NCBI GenBank assembly: GCA_902776645.1
Contig: CACYQT010000016.1
Location: 1-51,177, forward strand
DNA: 51,177 nt
DNA from: an uncultured bacterium
GTDB lineage: Bacteria > Verrucomicrobiota > Lentisphaeria > Oligosphaerales > Oligosphaeraceae
Reading direction: 5' to 3'
The translations under genes were made by a program, and so were the position numbers. A model generated the notes under the pieces. The model did not search any database, was not told where the DNA came from, and worked only from the letters and a program-made list of their open reading frames with translations. Positions 8,071-16,327 of the stretch are shown in pieces; the stretch's first letter is position 1; each line of letters begins with the position of its first letter.

Positions 8071-8202
8071 GGGGGGGGGATGACGGTGAAGAACGGCTTG
8101 ATCATGGTTGTCGGAATGGCAGAAAAAGCTGTTGGGCTGTATATTGAAAGACATATCTTGAGGCCATTCGCAAAATCAGCCATTGTCTTGGCTGTGGTGT
8201 AA
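8071..8202 (+). CDS. Possible 40-residue ORF behind a G9 tract
   Basis: A run of nine G (8071-8079) abuts an ATG at 8080 that opens a 40-codon frame (MTVKNGLIMVVGMAEKAVGL at the start) closing at TAA 8200-8202, just before the ATG of the MBL-fold gene. The product has no recognisable family. A G9 run directly at the start codon cannot act as a normally spaced ribosome site, so coding is doubtful; the run might alter expression of the next gene by slippage. Confidence 0.2.
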   Translation, partial: GGGMTVKNGLIMVVGMAEKAVGLYIERHILRPFAKSAIVLAVV

Positions 8203-8203
8203 A

Positions 8204-9298
8204 ATGAAACGCAAACTCTTCAAAAAACGCAAAATGCTTATCATCTTCATCTTGCCGTTGGCATTTCTGCTGGCGGGTTGTGTGTTCCTGCAGACGCCGT
8301 CGTTCGGGCGGCTGCCGTCTGGTAAACGTCTGGAGCGCATTCGACAATCGCCAAACTATGCCGATGGCGAGTTCCGCTATCCCGTGAAAACGGAGGTGAT
8401 GACCTCCTCCAAAAGCGGGCTGGCGGCGATGTGGGAGTTCGTCACGCAGCCGCGCAAGGATACAAAGCCTTCGCAGCCCGTGCCTTCGGAAAAGACGGAT
8501 TTGCAATCACTTCCGTGTGATATTGACTGCATCGTCTGGTTTGGCCATTCATCATATCTTCTTCAAGTGGAGGGGAAAAGGCTGCTGGTGGATCCTGTCT
8601 TCTACAAGGCCGCGCCTGTCAGTTGGGTGAACCGTCCGTATCCAGGCACGGACTTGTGGAAGCCGTCGGACATGCCGCCATGCGACTGGCTGCTCATTAG
8701 CCACGACCATTGGGACCATTTGGATTATCAGGCTGTCAAGGAGTTAAAAAGTTCCATCATGCGTGTTTTGCTGCCGCTGGGCGTCGGCGAGCATTTCGAG
8801 CGATGGGGCTTCCCTGAGACGATGCTAACCGAATTGGACTGGCGGGAAAGCGCCGATTTGGGCGACGGTTTCACAATCCACTGTCTGCCTGCTCGGCATT
8901 TCTCTGGGCGCGGCTTGCGTCGCAACAAGGCGTTGTGGGCCTCCTTCCTGCTGAAAACGCCGTCAGGGCGGCAAATCTACATTGGCGGCGACAGCGGCTA
9001 TGGCCCGCATTTCAAGGAAATTGGCAATCAATTTGCAGGGATCGATCTTGCCATTTTGGAGAATGGACAATACAATGCGGACTGGGCGCAGATTCATACG
9101 CTGCCCGCCGAATTGCCGCAAGTCTGCCGTGATCTCGGCGCGAAGGAGGTCATTACCGTCCATCATTCCAAATACACGCTGTCAAAACATCCGTGGGACG
9201 AACCGCGCCGCAACGAAGATGCTTTGGAAAAGGAAGGCATTCTTGTCCGCCGTCTTGTCATGGGGAAGCCGGAGAAACTTGTGTTCTTCCCAAATTGA
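8204..9298 (+). CDS. MBL-fold metal-dependent hydrolase, lipoprotein (UlaG/NAPE-PLD-like)
   Basis: Product is 364 residues from the ATG at 8204; the frame opens upstream, but this start gives a clean lipoprotein signal (MKRKLFKKRK then a hydrophobic stretch ending LLAGC). The metallo-beta-lactamase fold follows: WFGHSSYLLQ at the start of the domain, LLVDPVF, the metal motif SHDHWDHLD (HxHxDH), PARHFSGRG, the bridging aspartate in YIGGDSGYG, and a late HH in ITVHHSKY. Layout matches the NAPE-PLD/UlaG-like branch of MBL hydrolases, which cleave phosphodiester or lactone bonds; substrate here is unknown. The product should sit in the periplasm anchored to a membrane. A strong bidirectional terminator lies 40 bp downstream. 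Confidence 0.85.
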   Translation: MKRKLFKKRKMLIIFILPLAFLLAGCVFLQTPSFGRLPSGKRLERIRQSPNYADGEFRYPVKTEVMTSSKSGLAAMWEFVTQPRKDTKPSQPVPSEKTDLQSLPCDIDCIVWFGHSSYLLQVEGKRLLVDPVFYKAAPVSWVNRPYPGTDLWKPSDMPPCDWLLISHDHWDHLDYQAVKELKSSIMRVLLPLGVGEHFERWGFPETMLTELDWRESADLGDGFTIHCLPARHFSGRGLRRNKALWASFLLKTPSGRQIYIGGDSGYGPHFKEIGNQFAGIDLAILENGQYNADWAQIHTLPAELPQVCRDLGAKEVITVHHSKYTLSKHPWDEPRRNEDALEKEGILVRRLVMGKPEKLVFFPN

Positions 9299-9337
9299 AT
9301 GGCAGTCAATGGCATGAGAGCATGCTTTGAAGACAAC

Positions 9338-9372
9338 AAAAAAGCCGCAAATCAAACGATTTGCGGCTTTTA
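9338..9372. terminator. Bidirectional terminator between MBL gene and tRNA-Leu
   Basis: A 14-bp stem (AAAAGCCGCAAATC pairing with GATTTGCGGCTTTT) with a four-base loop is flanked by an A-run on one side and T-run on the other, so it can end both the plus-strand MBL gene and the minus-strand tRNA transcript. Confidence 0.85.
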
Positions 9373-9377
9373 AAGTA

Positions 9378-9461
9378 TACCGGGGGGGGGATTTGAACCC
9401 CCACGGGATTGCTCCCACTGCGACCTGAACGCAGCGCGTCTGCCAATTCCGCCACTCCGGC
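9378..9461 (-). tRNA. tRNA-Leu (anticodon CAG)
   Basis: The 84-nt minus-strand sequence folds as a class II tRNA: acceptor 5' strand GCCGGAG, T8/G9, a D-arm with AATTGGCAGA, anticodon stem CTGCG/CGCAG with loop TTCAGGT (anticodon CAG), a long variable arm (TGGGAGCAATCCCG), T stem GGGGG/CCCCC and loop TTCAAAT. CCA is not encoded. Nine consecutive C span the 3' T stem and acceptor; with this run the acceptor has a G-U pair at 1-72 and an A-C mismatch at 6-67, which is unusual or points to a base error in the homopolymer area. Confidence 0.93.
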
Positions 9462-9523
9462 GTGTCAATGCAAATACATTACAACGGCTTTTGAAAAAAA
9501 CAAATCGAAATGGAAGATTTTTT

Positions 9524-10744
9524 TCATGGAGAGTGAAAAAAAAGTGCGTTGCGGCACGGGATCCAACCGGTGATTTTGTCGCTTTTTATTTGAATGCAGT
9601 CATTTATGCTGTCTTTTGACAGAATTCGTACAATGGAGCCTTCTGACAGTTCCGCCAAGCTGACGGCGGTGGAGGCGGCATCGGAGGGTATGGGAACGAT
9701 TCGTGTCTTGACAGTGATGATGGCCGTCCGCCGTAACTGAAGCCGCGGACGGATTGCGGCGACGAATAAAACAATGGCAATGACCGCCGCGATCACAAGC
9801 AAGATGCGTTTAAAGCCACGTTGGAAGAACATCGCGCAGATTAAGGCAACAGCCAGCGGGAGAATGAGTTCCGGCTCGTACGGGAAAAGATATATCCCGC
9901 CATGGCCGTTGGCTTCCCGCTGTGTGTCGCGGTGAATCATCCATAGAGAGGCGTCATGCGGGGAGTTGAGATGGGCATGCAGAACGGCGATGTTGTGCGA
10001 CAATTGCCATAAGCTGTGCGTTTTTGACAATTCAGTGAAGATGTCCAGCGACTCCTGAAGCCGTCCTTCCTGCGCAAGTCTGGCGGCTTCCTCCCATTGC
10101 GACGAAAATTGTTTCGAGCAGGCGGCCAGACAGAGGAGCAGGGCGATCATCAAGGCGTTCCGAAGATATTTCCGGAGATTGGAAGTCGTTTGTTCCGTTG
10201 GTTTTTCGGTGGAAAAACGTTCGTGTTCGAATTGGCGGAGGGAGGCCGCCAGTTGTGGATGTTTTGTCTGGATGGCGTCGGCCAATTGGAGCAGATTCGC
10301 GCTGTCCGGCTGGCCGAAGGCCTGCTGGAGACGGGCGGTAAAATCAGACGGAAGGCCGTCCGGATTGGAACGGAGCCATTGACGGAGATGTTGTCGGGCG
10401 AGCCGTCGTGTCCGCCGCGATGGCTCCTGATACCATGCGCGGAAGCGGAAGACGGCGCAAATAGCTGTCACAAAGAGAATTGCGGCGACGGCCTCCCATG
10501 AGAAAATCGCAAGATAAAGGAAGTGGCGGTGCGGGCAGGGGAGCAGGGCAGGTGGTGGCAGACTGATAGCTGCGGATTTTTTTTCATTGATGGATACGGA
10601 CGTCGCATCCTCTTCGTCATCGGGAAGTTGCTGCCAGAAGCCGTCCGTCCAGGCCTGCCGTGGCGGCACGGCTTCCTGCCCGTGGAGCAGGATTGGCACA
10701 GCGGTCAGCAGAACGGCTAGCAGTTGGAGAATGGCGTGGCGCAT
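9524..10744 (-). CDS. Exported membrane protein with TPR-like and SH3-like segments (BatE-like?)
   Basis: Product is 406 residues from the ATG at 10744, chosen because MRHAILQLLAVLLTAVPILL makes a signal sequence; the frame is open further up but runs over the opposite promoter. A membrane segment (residues about 80-100) follows a Pro-rich stretch, then a cytoplasmic helical region, a second hydrophobic part with a lipobox-like LLCLAAC, a short TPR-like unit (EEAARLAQEGRLQESLDIF), two membrane helices near residue 300, and a bacterial SH3-like end (GSIVRILSKD, then GWIPCRNALF). This order recalls BatE and BatD/E fusions from aerotolerance operons (membrane, TPR, SH3), but no BatA/BatB or MoxR ATPase is near. 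It is alone and divergent from the Gfo/Idh/MocA gene. Confidence 0.55.
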   Translation of the reverse strand: MRHAILQLLAVLLTAVPILLHGQEAVPPRQAWTDGFWQQLPDDEEDATSVSINEKKSAAISLPPPALLPCPHRHFLYLAIFSWEAVAAILFVTAICAVFRFRAWYQEPSRRTRRLARQHLRQWLRSNPDGLPSDFTARLQQAFGQPDSANLLQLADAIQTKHPQLAASLRQFEHERFSTEKPTEQTTSNLRKYLRNALMIALLLCLAACSKQFSSQWEEAARLAQEGRLQESLDIFTELSKTHSLWQLSHNIAVLHAHLNSPHDASLWMIHRDTQREANGHGGIYLFPYEPELILPLAVALICAMFFQRGFKRILLVIAAVIAIVLFVAAIRPRLQLRRTAIITVKTRIVPIPSDAASTAVSLAELSEGSIVRILSKDSINDCIQIKSDKITGWIPCRNALFFHSP

Positions 10745-10771
10745 AATTTCAGAAAAAACAGCGGAAGTCTT

Positions 10772-10799
10772 TTGAACTTTTATTAAAATAAGGTATAAT
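10772..10799 (+). promoter_or_regulatory. Sigma-70-like promoter for the Gfo/Idh/MocA gene
   Basis: TTGAAC (10772-10777), a 16-base spacer and a consensus TATAAT (10794-10799) precede the ATG at 10864 by about 65 bases. It places the transcription start near 10806, downstream of an earlier in-frame start at 10798, and so supports the later ATG. Confidence 0.75.
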
Positions 10800-10863
10800 G
10801 TCATATTTGTCTAATGGAATGAACAAGTCAATTGACATAGAACCATCAAAGCAAAGGAAAAAC

Positions 10864-12162
10864 ATGAACAGACGTGATTTTCTGCGAAACAGCGCGATGG
10901 CGGCGGCCGGAGCCGCCGTCCTGCCGAATCTGGTAAACGGCGCGGAGGCATGGGATGTGAAGGCGACGGAGACGACGCATGCGCCGATCCGCATGGGCGT
11001 CATCGGCATCGGCATCCAATGCATCGGCCACATCCGCCATCTGATGCATCGCAGCGATGCGCGCATCATGGCGTTGTGCGATGTGGAGAGCATCCGCCTG
11101 AACCGCGCGAAGGGCATCGTCGACGAGGCCTATGCGAAGCGTTTTGGCAAGGAGGCGCGTCCCGTCGATACGTATGAAGACTTCCGTGAGATGTTGAAAC
11201 GCACGGACATAGATGCCGTGCTGATCGCGACGCCGACGCATTGGCATGCCTGCATGAGCATCATGGCGGCCCGCACGGGAAAGGACGTGTATTGCGAGAA
11301 GCCGATGACGCTGTCCATCCATGAAGGCCGCGCGATGGTGGACGCCATGAAACGCTACAATGTCATTTTCCAGAACGGCAGCCAGCAGCGTTCGGACGCG
11401 AAATTCCGCCTTGCCTGCGAATTGGTCCGCAACGGCCGCATCGGCAAGGTGAAAGAGATTTTCATCAACAACGTGGCGGATCCGTCCGGCCCGTGCTATC
11501 TGCCGTCGGAACCGATTCCGCCGACCATCAATTGGGATCTTTGGCTCGGCCCCGCCCCGTGGCGCGGCTACAACAAGATCCTCTGCCCGTTCGACAATTG
11601 GGCGACCTTCCCGAACTGGCGCCGCTATTCCGACTACGACGGCGGCGGCATGACCGACTGGGGCGCGCATCATTTCGATATCGCGCAGTGGGCGCTCGGC
11701 ATGGATGATTCCGGCCCTGTGACGATCATCCCGCCGCGCGAATCTGAATACAACCGTCTGACCTATGTCTACGCGAACGGCGCGAAGATGATCCGCGGCG
11801 GCGCGAAGCCCGGCGAGGCGGGTTTGGAAATCATCGGCGAAAAAGGCCGCGTCTGCGTCAACCGCGGCTATCTGATGACGGAGCCCGATGATCTGATCCG
11901 CACGAAGTGGGGCGCGGACGACATCCATCTTTACGAAAGCAATAATCATTGGAACAACTTCTTCGACTGCGTGCGCGAACGCCGTCAATGCATCTGCAAT
12001 CCGGAAGTCGGCCATCGCAGTTCGACCGTCTGCCATTTGGGCATCATCTGCTACCGTCTGGACCGCACGTTGCATTGGGATCCCGTCAACGAGCATTTCG
12101 TCAACGATCCGGAGGCGGACCGTCTGATGACGAAGCCGTCCAGAGCGCCGTGGATCGTCTGA
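10864..12162 (+). CDS. Tat-exported Gfo/Idh/MocA-family oxidoreductase
   Basis: Product is 432 residues. The N-terminus NRRDFLRNSAMAAAGAAVLP is a twin-arginine signal. The Rossmann domain follows with MGVIGIGIQCIGHI as dinucleotide loop, IDAVLIATPTHWH and the family lysine motif YCEKPMTLS; the C-terminal half carries the substrate-domain pattern (GGMTDWGAHHFDIAQWALG) usual in PVC-group homologues. These enzymes oxidise or reduce sugars and sugar acids with NAD(P), and Tat export implies folding with cofactor before transport to the periplasm. AAAGGA lies 6 bases before the start. The next gene, 69 bp downstream, is the ThuA-HEAT-discoidin protein, a frequent neighbour of this family in Planctomycetes and relatives. 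Confidence 0.93.
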   Translation: MNRRDFLRNSAMAAAGAAVLPNLVNGAEAWDVKATETTHAPIRMGVIGIGIQCIGHIRHLMHRSDARIMALCDVESIRLNRAKGIVDEAYAKRFGKEARPVDTYEDFREMLKRTDIDAVLIATPTHWHACMSIMAARTGKDVYCEKPMTLSIHEGRAMVDAMKRYNVIFQNGSQQRSDAKFRLACELVRNGRIGKVKEIFINNVADPSGPCYLPSEPIPPTINWDLWLGPAPWRGYNKILCPFDNWATFPNWRRYSDYDGGGMTDWGAHHFDIAQWALGMDDSGPVTIIPPRESEYNRLTYVYANGAKMIRGGAKPGEAGLEIIGEKGRVCVNRGYLMTEPDDLIRTKWGADDIHLYESNNHWNNFFDCVRERRQCICNPEVGHRSSTVCHLGIICYRLDRTLHWDPVNEHFVNDPEADRLMTKPSRAPWIV

Positions 12163-12196
12163 AGTAGTGGTTAGTGATAAGTGGTTAGTGGTTAGA
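12163..12196. repeat. Degenerate GTGGTTAGTG repeat
   Basis: Three imperfect copies of an AGTGGTTAGTG-like unit separate the Gfo/Idh/MocA and ThuA genes. They resemble the long heptamer array at 19559-19705 (units AGTGGTT) and may be a short relic of the same kind of element. Confidence 0.6.
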
Positions 12197-12231
12197 AATT
12201 AATCATTAATGCGATATAAAGGGAGTATTTT

Positions 12232-15200
12232 ATGAAAAAGTTCATGATAGCGTCGTTGATGGTTTTCGCGCTGCTTGGGCATGCGCAGGACAACAAGCCG
12301 CAACCGAGCGAGGCGGAAATCGCCCGCATGAAACAGGCCAGCCCGAAAGTCGCGACGGTGAAGCCCGCGAAGCCGCGCAACGTGTTGGTTTACATGGATA
12401 CAAAAGGCTTCTACCATACGTCCATCCCGTTCGCCACGAAGGCGTTGCAGATCATCGGCGAGACGACGGGAGCCTTCACGGTAAAGGAAGTGACGGATAA
12501 AACAGACGCGTTTGAGCCCGAACATCTGAAAGAATTCGATGTCATCTTTTTGAACAACAACACGAGCCGTCTGCCGATCGGCGGCGTCGATTACACGAAA
12601 ATGCCCGCCGGCAAGGAGCGCGATGAGGCGGAGGCCCGCGAAATGCGCCTTCGCAACGGCCTGCTGGATTTCGCCCGCAAGGAAGGAAAGGGCGTCTTCG
12701 GCATCCATGCGGCCATCGACGCCTTCTACACATGGCCGGAATACGGCGAGATGATGGGCGGTTATTTCAATCTGCATCCGTGGAGCGAAACCGTTGGCAT
12801 CGAACTGGTTGACGCAGGCCATCCGCTGATGCGCGGATGGCGCGGCGTCCCGTTCTCCATCAACGAGGAGATCTACCAGGTGAAGGAGCCGTACAGCCGT
12901 GACAAGCAGCGCATTCTCATGCGGTTGGATGTCACGCGGACGAACATGAACAAAGGCAACCAGATCCGCCGCGACGACGGCGATTTCGCGACTGCGTGGC
13001 TGAAGAACTACGGCAAAGGCCGTGTCGTCTATATCGGTTTCGGCCATCGCCATGAGACGTTCTGGAATCCGGGCATGATGCAGATGATGCTGGACGCCGT
13101 TCAGTATTGCGCAGGCGATCTGAAGTGCGATGAACGCCCGAGCAACGTTGTCGACGACATGTACAAATCCATCACGGCGCAGATTGGTTTCTCGCGCGGC
13201 CTGCGTGACATCATCGCCAAACTGGCGCAGTACCAGTATTCCGTTGACGATACGGAAGCAAGGCAGATTGAACGGCTTGTGAACGACGCGGAAGCTCCCG
13301 GCCAGGAAGCCCGCGCGAAGCAGCTGGCCACCGCTTTGGCAGGCCTGCTCAAGCCTGAAAGCTCCGTGGACGCCCGCAATTTCGCGTTGCGGCAGCTGTC
13401 CCGCATCGGTGGCGCGGCGGAGATTCCCGCGATTGAATCGCAGTTCGCGGACGAGAAGACGGCCGTGATGGCCCTCTACGCGTTGCAGCGCATTCCGGAT
13501 GCCGCCGCCGAGCAGGCGATGATCCGTTCATTGGACACCGTTCCGCGTGAACGCGCGGCGACCGCCATCGCGCTTGGCCGCAAGAAATGCGCCGCCGCCG
13601 TCGCGCCGTTGGCCAAGTTTTTGAATGACGAAAATTACGGCCCGGCCGCCGCGCTGGGCATCGGCATGATCGGCACGAAAGAGGCCGCCCAGACGTTGGC
13701 CGCCGCTTTGCCGACGGTCAAGACGGCGTTGCGCCGCGACATCATGATCGGCCTCTGCGACGCCATCGGCGCCTTGCCCGCGGCGGACTGCGCGGATGCC
13801 TGCCAGGCGTTGCTGGCGGCGGATGACTGCCTGCCGAACGCGAAGGCCGCCGCCCAGGCGAAGGCCTTCGTCGCCGCTGGTGCGAAGGCGGATGTCGCGC
13901 AGATTCTGAATAAATTGAAAACAGGCGATACTTTGATGAAGGCGGCCGTCGCCCATGCGCTGCCGGAAATCGACGGCGCGCTGCCGAAGGTCGTGGCGGC
14001 TATCGACACGCTTCCCGCCTCCGCGGCATGCTTTGTTCTGGATGCCGTCGCCGCGTCGAACAGCAAGGCTTTCGAGGCGGACGCCATCCGCCTGCTGGCC
14101 AGCAAGAACGACCAGATCGCCATGACGGCGGCCCGCACGCTGGAGACGATCGGCGGCGCGGATTCCGTGCTGCCGTTGGCGAAGCTTTCAGCGGATGGCG
14201 AAGGCGCGCGCAAGAATCAGGCCCGCCATGCGTTGTACCGCATGACCGGTGACGCCGTTGACGCGAAAATCCGTTCGGAAGCCGTCAGCACGGCGAACGA
14301 CGCGGCTTTCCGCGCGGAACTGATCCGCGCGTTGGGCGGCCGTCTGGACAAAGGCGCCGTCAAGTTGCTTTCCGACAACGCGTTGTCGGAAGACAAGGAA
14401 ATCCGCAAAGAGGCGGTCGCCGCCTTGGCGCTCGTTGCCGGTGAAAAGGATCTGCCGGTCGTCATCGGTCTTCTGCCGAAAGTCACCGGTTCCGCCGAAC
14501 GCACGCAGCTGAAGAACATGGTCATCAACATCGGCAAACGTGCGGAAGACCAGGCCGCGGCGTCCGCGGCCGTCATCGACGCGTTGCGCGGCAATATCGC
14601 GTCGCCGTCGCGTGTCGCCCTGCTGGAGGCTCTCGGCAAGTTGGCCAACAACAGTGCGTTGCCTGTTTTGACGGAAGCCTGCAAGAGCGACGACGCGGCC
14701 GTGAAACGCATCGCCATCCTCGCGCTTGGCGAATGGCCGACGCCCGAACCGCTGGACACGTTGCGCGGCATCAGCCGTGACGACACGGCGTCTCTTGCGC
14801 ATAAAGTCTTGGCCTTGCGTGGTTACGCGCGTGTACTTGCGTTGCCGAGCCCGCGTCCCGTCAAGGAGACGCTGGACCTTTACAAAGAGGCTTTGGCTTT
14901 GGCGAAGAACCCGCAGGAAAAAGGCTCGTTGATCAACGGTCTTGGCTATCTGATCCATCCTGAGGCGCTGAAGCTGGCGAAGAGCTATCTGGAAGTGCCC
15001 GAACTGGCGAACGAAGCCGTCCTTTCCGCGACGCGCATCATGAACGGCCTGAACGGCGCGGCCATGAAGCTGACGTCCTCCCACGGCGGCAGCCAGAGAA
15101 ACGCCATCGACGGCAACACCGCCACACGCTGGACCAGCGGCAAGGCGCAGGCGGGCGACGAATGGTTCCAGATCGATATGGGCTATGCAACGGAAATCAG

Positions 15201-15837
15201 TGAAATCAAACTATTTGCAGGAGAGACGGGCAACGACTTCCCCGTGGAGTACAAAGTCTATGTCACGGAAGACACGGCCAATTGGGGCAAGCCCGTCCTC
15301 GAAGGAAAAGGAAGCGACCGCAACATGCTGCTGAAGCTCAGCGCCTACGGCCGCTATATCAAGATCTGCCAGACAGGCCGCGGCTCCATGTACTGGTCCA
15401 TCTGCGAAATGCAGATCAACGGCGTTCCCGCCGAGGCAGGAGCGCGTCTTGACAACGCCAAGCTGAAGCTCTCCTCCAGCAAAAACGCGGGCAATCTGAA
15501 GAACGCCGTCGACGGCGACGCGAACACGCGTTGGGACACGAACGCCATGCAGGCTGTCGGTGATTGGTTCATGATCGAACTTCCGAAAGTCATGACGGTC
15601 AAGAAGATCGTGATGGACGCCACCAAGTCCGCCAACGACTTCCCCAAAGGCTACCGCATCGATGTCTCGATGGACGGAAAGGACTGGAAAGGCCCCGTCG
15701 GCATGGGCAATGGCAGCGGCGCGGTCACGACCGCCATGCTGCTGGACTATCCCGCGAAGTTCGTGAAGATCACTTTGACGGAAGCGACGGACAAGTGGTT
15801 CTGGTCCATCCACGAACTGAGCGTGTTTGCTGAATGA
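12232..15837 (+). CDS. Large exported ThuA / HEAT-repeat / discoidin-domain protein
   Basis: Product is 1201 residues with a signal peptide (MKKFMIASLMVFALLGHAQ). Residues about 40-300 form a ThuA-like class I glutamine-amidotransferase-type domain (RNVLVYMDTKGFYHT, GVFGIHAAIDAF, GRVVYIGFGHRHETFW). Residues about 370-930 are a long array of HEAT-like helical repeats rich in Ala. Two F5/8 type C (discoidin) domains close the protein, about 945-1065 and 1075-1201, each with the AIDGNTATRW or AVDGDANTRW calcium/ligand loop and a WFQIDMG or WFMIELP strand. The architecture suggests a periplasmic or surface protein that binds carbohydrate through the discoidin domains. ThuA proteins are linked to sugar use, often with Gfo/Idh/MocA enzymes as here; enzymatic activity is not shown. 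GGGAG stands 6 bases before the ATG. Confidence 0.92.
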   Translation: MKKFMIASLMVFALLGHAQDNKPQPSEAEIARMKQASPKVATVKPAKPRNVLVYMDTKGFYHTSIPFATKALQIIGETTGAFTVKEVTDKTDAFEPEHLKEFDVIFLNNNTSRLPIGGVDYTKMPAGKERDEAEAREMRLRNGLLDFARKEGKGVFGIHAAIDAFYTWPEYGEMMGGYFNLHPWSETVGIELVDAGHPLMRGWRGVPFSINEEIYQVKEPYSRDKQRILMRLDVTRTNMNKGNQIRRDDGDFATAWLKNYGKGRVVYIGFGHRHETFWNPGMMQMMLDAVQYCAGDLKCDERPSNVVDDMYKSITAQIGFSRGLRDIIAKLAQYQYSVDDTEARQIERLVNDAEAPGQEARAKQLATALAGLLKPESSVDARNFALRQLSRIGGAAEIPAIESQFADEKTAVMALYALQRIPDAAAEQAMIRSLDTVPRERAATAIALGRKKCAAAVAPLAKFLNDENYGPAAALGIGMIGTKEAAQTLAAALPTVKTALRRDIMIGLCDAIGALPAADCADACQALLAADDCLPNAKAAAQAKAFVAAGAKADVAQILNKLKTGDTLMKAAVAHALPEIDGALPKVVAAIDTLPASAACFVLDAVAASNSKAFEADAIRLLASKNDQIAMTAARTLETIGGADSVLPLAKLSADGEGARKNQARHALYRMTGDAVDAKIRSEAVSTANDAAFRAELIRALGGRLDKGAVKLLSDNALSEDKEIRKEAVAALALVAGEKDLPVVIGLLPKVTGSAERTQLKNMVINIGKRAEDQAAASAAVIDALRGNIASPSRVALLEALGKLANNSALPVLTEACKSDDAAVKRIAILALGEWPTPEPLDTLRGISRDDTASLAHKVLALRGYARVLALPSPRPVKETLDLYKEALALAKNPQEKGSLINGLGYLIHPEALKLAKSYLEVPELANEAVLSATRIMNGLNGAAMKLTSSHGGSQRNAIDGNTATRWTSGKAQAGDEWFQIDMGYATEISEIKLFAGETGNDFPVEYKVYVTEDTANWGKPVLEGKGSDRNMLLKLSAYGRYIKICQTGRGSMYWSICEMQINGVPAEAGARLDNAKLKLSSSKNAGNLKNAVDGDANTRWDTNAMQAVGDWFMIELPKVMTVKKIVMDATKSANDFPKGYRIDVSMDGKDWKGPVGMGNGSGAVTTAMLLDYPAKFVKITLTEATDKWFWSIHELSVFAE

Positions 15838-15849
15838 TTCAATACCGTG

Positions 15850-15876
15850 CCGCCAAGGGCGTTTGGCTCTTGGCGG
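15850..15876 (+). terminator. Hairpin after the ThuA gene, possible terminator
   Basis: CCGCCAAG (15850-15857) pairs perfectly with CTTGGCGG (15869-15876) around an 11-base loop, 13 bases after the stop codon. There is no T-run directly behind it (T-rich only from 15902), so it may be a 3'-end stabiliser or a weak terminator. Confidence 0.45.
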
Positions 15877-15922
15877 TATGACGGATACAGGCGAGAGGGA
15901 TTGTTTTTTACAAGGTTTTGTG

Positions 15923-16312
15923 ATGGCATTGACAGCATTGGAACAATGGGAGTTGACGTTGAAGACGGCGTTGGATTCGATAGACGCCTTGCTGGAGAAC
16001 AAATACGGGCCGTTGCTGGTCAGAAAGGCCAGCCGTCCGGCGGCAGGCAAGGCGTCGAATCCGAAATACGACGGCGTGTTCGGCATCGACTCGAAATTCA
16101 CATTGGGCTACGCGAGCGGCAGCGGGCCGGGCTACATCATCGAGCTGTTGACCGGCTGCGTCCCGCCGCTGCCTTCCGCCATGAAGACGGAAATTTTGGA
16201 TGATCTGGAGAAGATGCTGCCTGACGTGCTCGCCGCTTCTTTTCCGGGCAAGACGTTCAACATCGAACGGATCGGCGAGCGTTTCAGGTTGACGGGTGAT
16301 TTGGGGTTCTGA
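15923..16312 (+). CDS. Small conserved-looking protein of unknown function upstream of the cysteine-rich trio
   Basis: Product is 129 residues from the ATG at 15923; the open frame extends upstream over the previous stop and hairpin, so the later start is preferred. No signal peptide and no cofactor motif. It starts with a helix (LEQWELTLKTALDSIDALLE), has a middle strand block with GIDSKFTLGYASGSGPGYII and ends in an alpha-beta segment (FNIERIGERFRLTG). I do not recognise the family. It lies 15 bp before the first of three paralogous genes on the same strand and is probably co-transcribed, so it may be a partner of that system. Confidence 0.7.
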   Translation: MALTALEQWELTLKTALDSIDALLENKYGPLLVRKASRPAAGKASNPKYDGVFGIDSKFTLGYASGSGPGYIIELLTGCVPPLPSAMKTEILDDLEKMLPDVLAASFPGKTFNIERIGERFRLTGDLGF

Positions 16313-16327
16313 ACAAGCGAGGCGTGG

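Noticed and set aside
9524..10804. Complete Bat aerotolerance operon
   Set aside because: Only one gene with partial BatE-like layout; no VWA-domain BatA/BatB or MoxR ATPase in the window.
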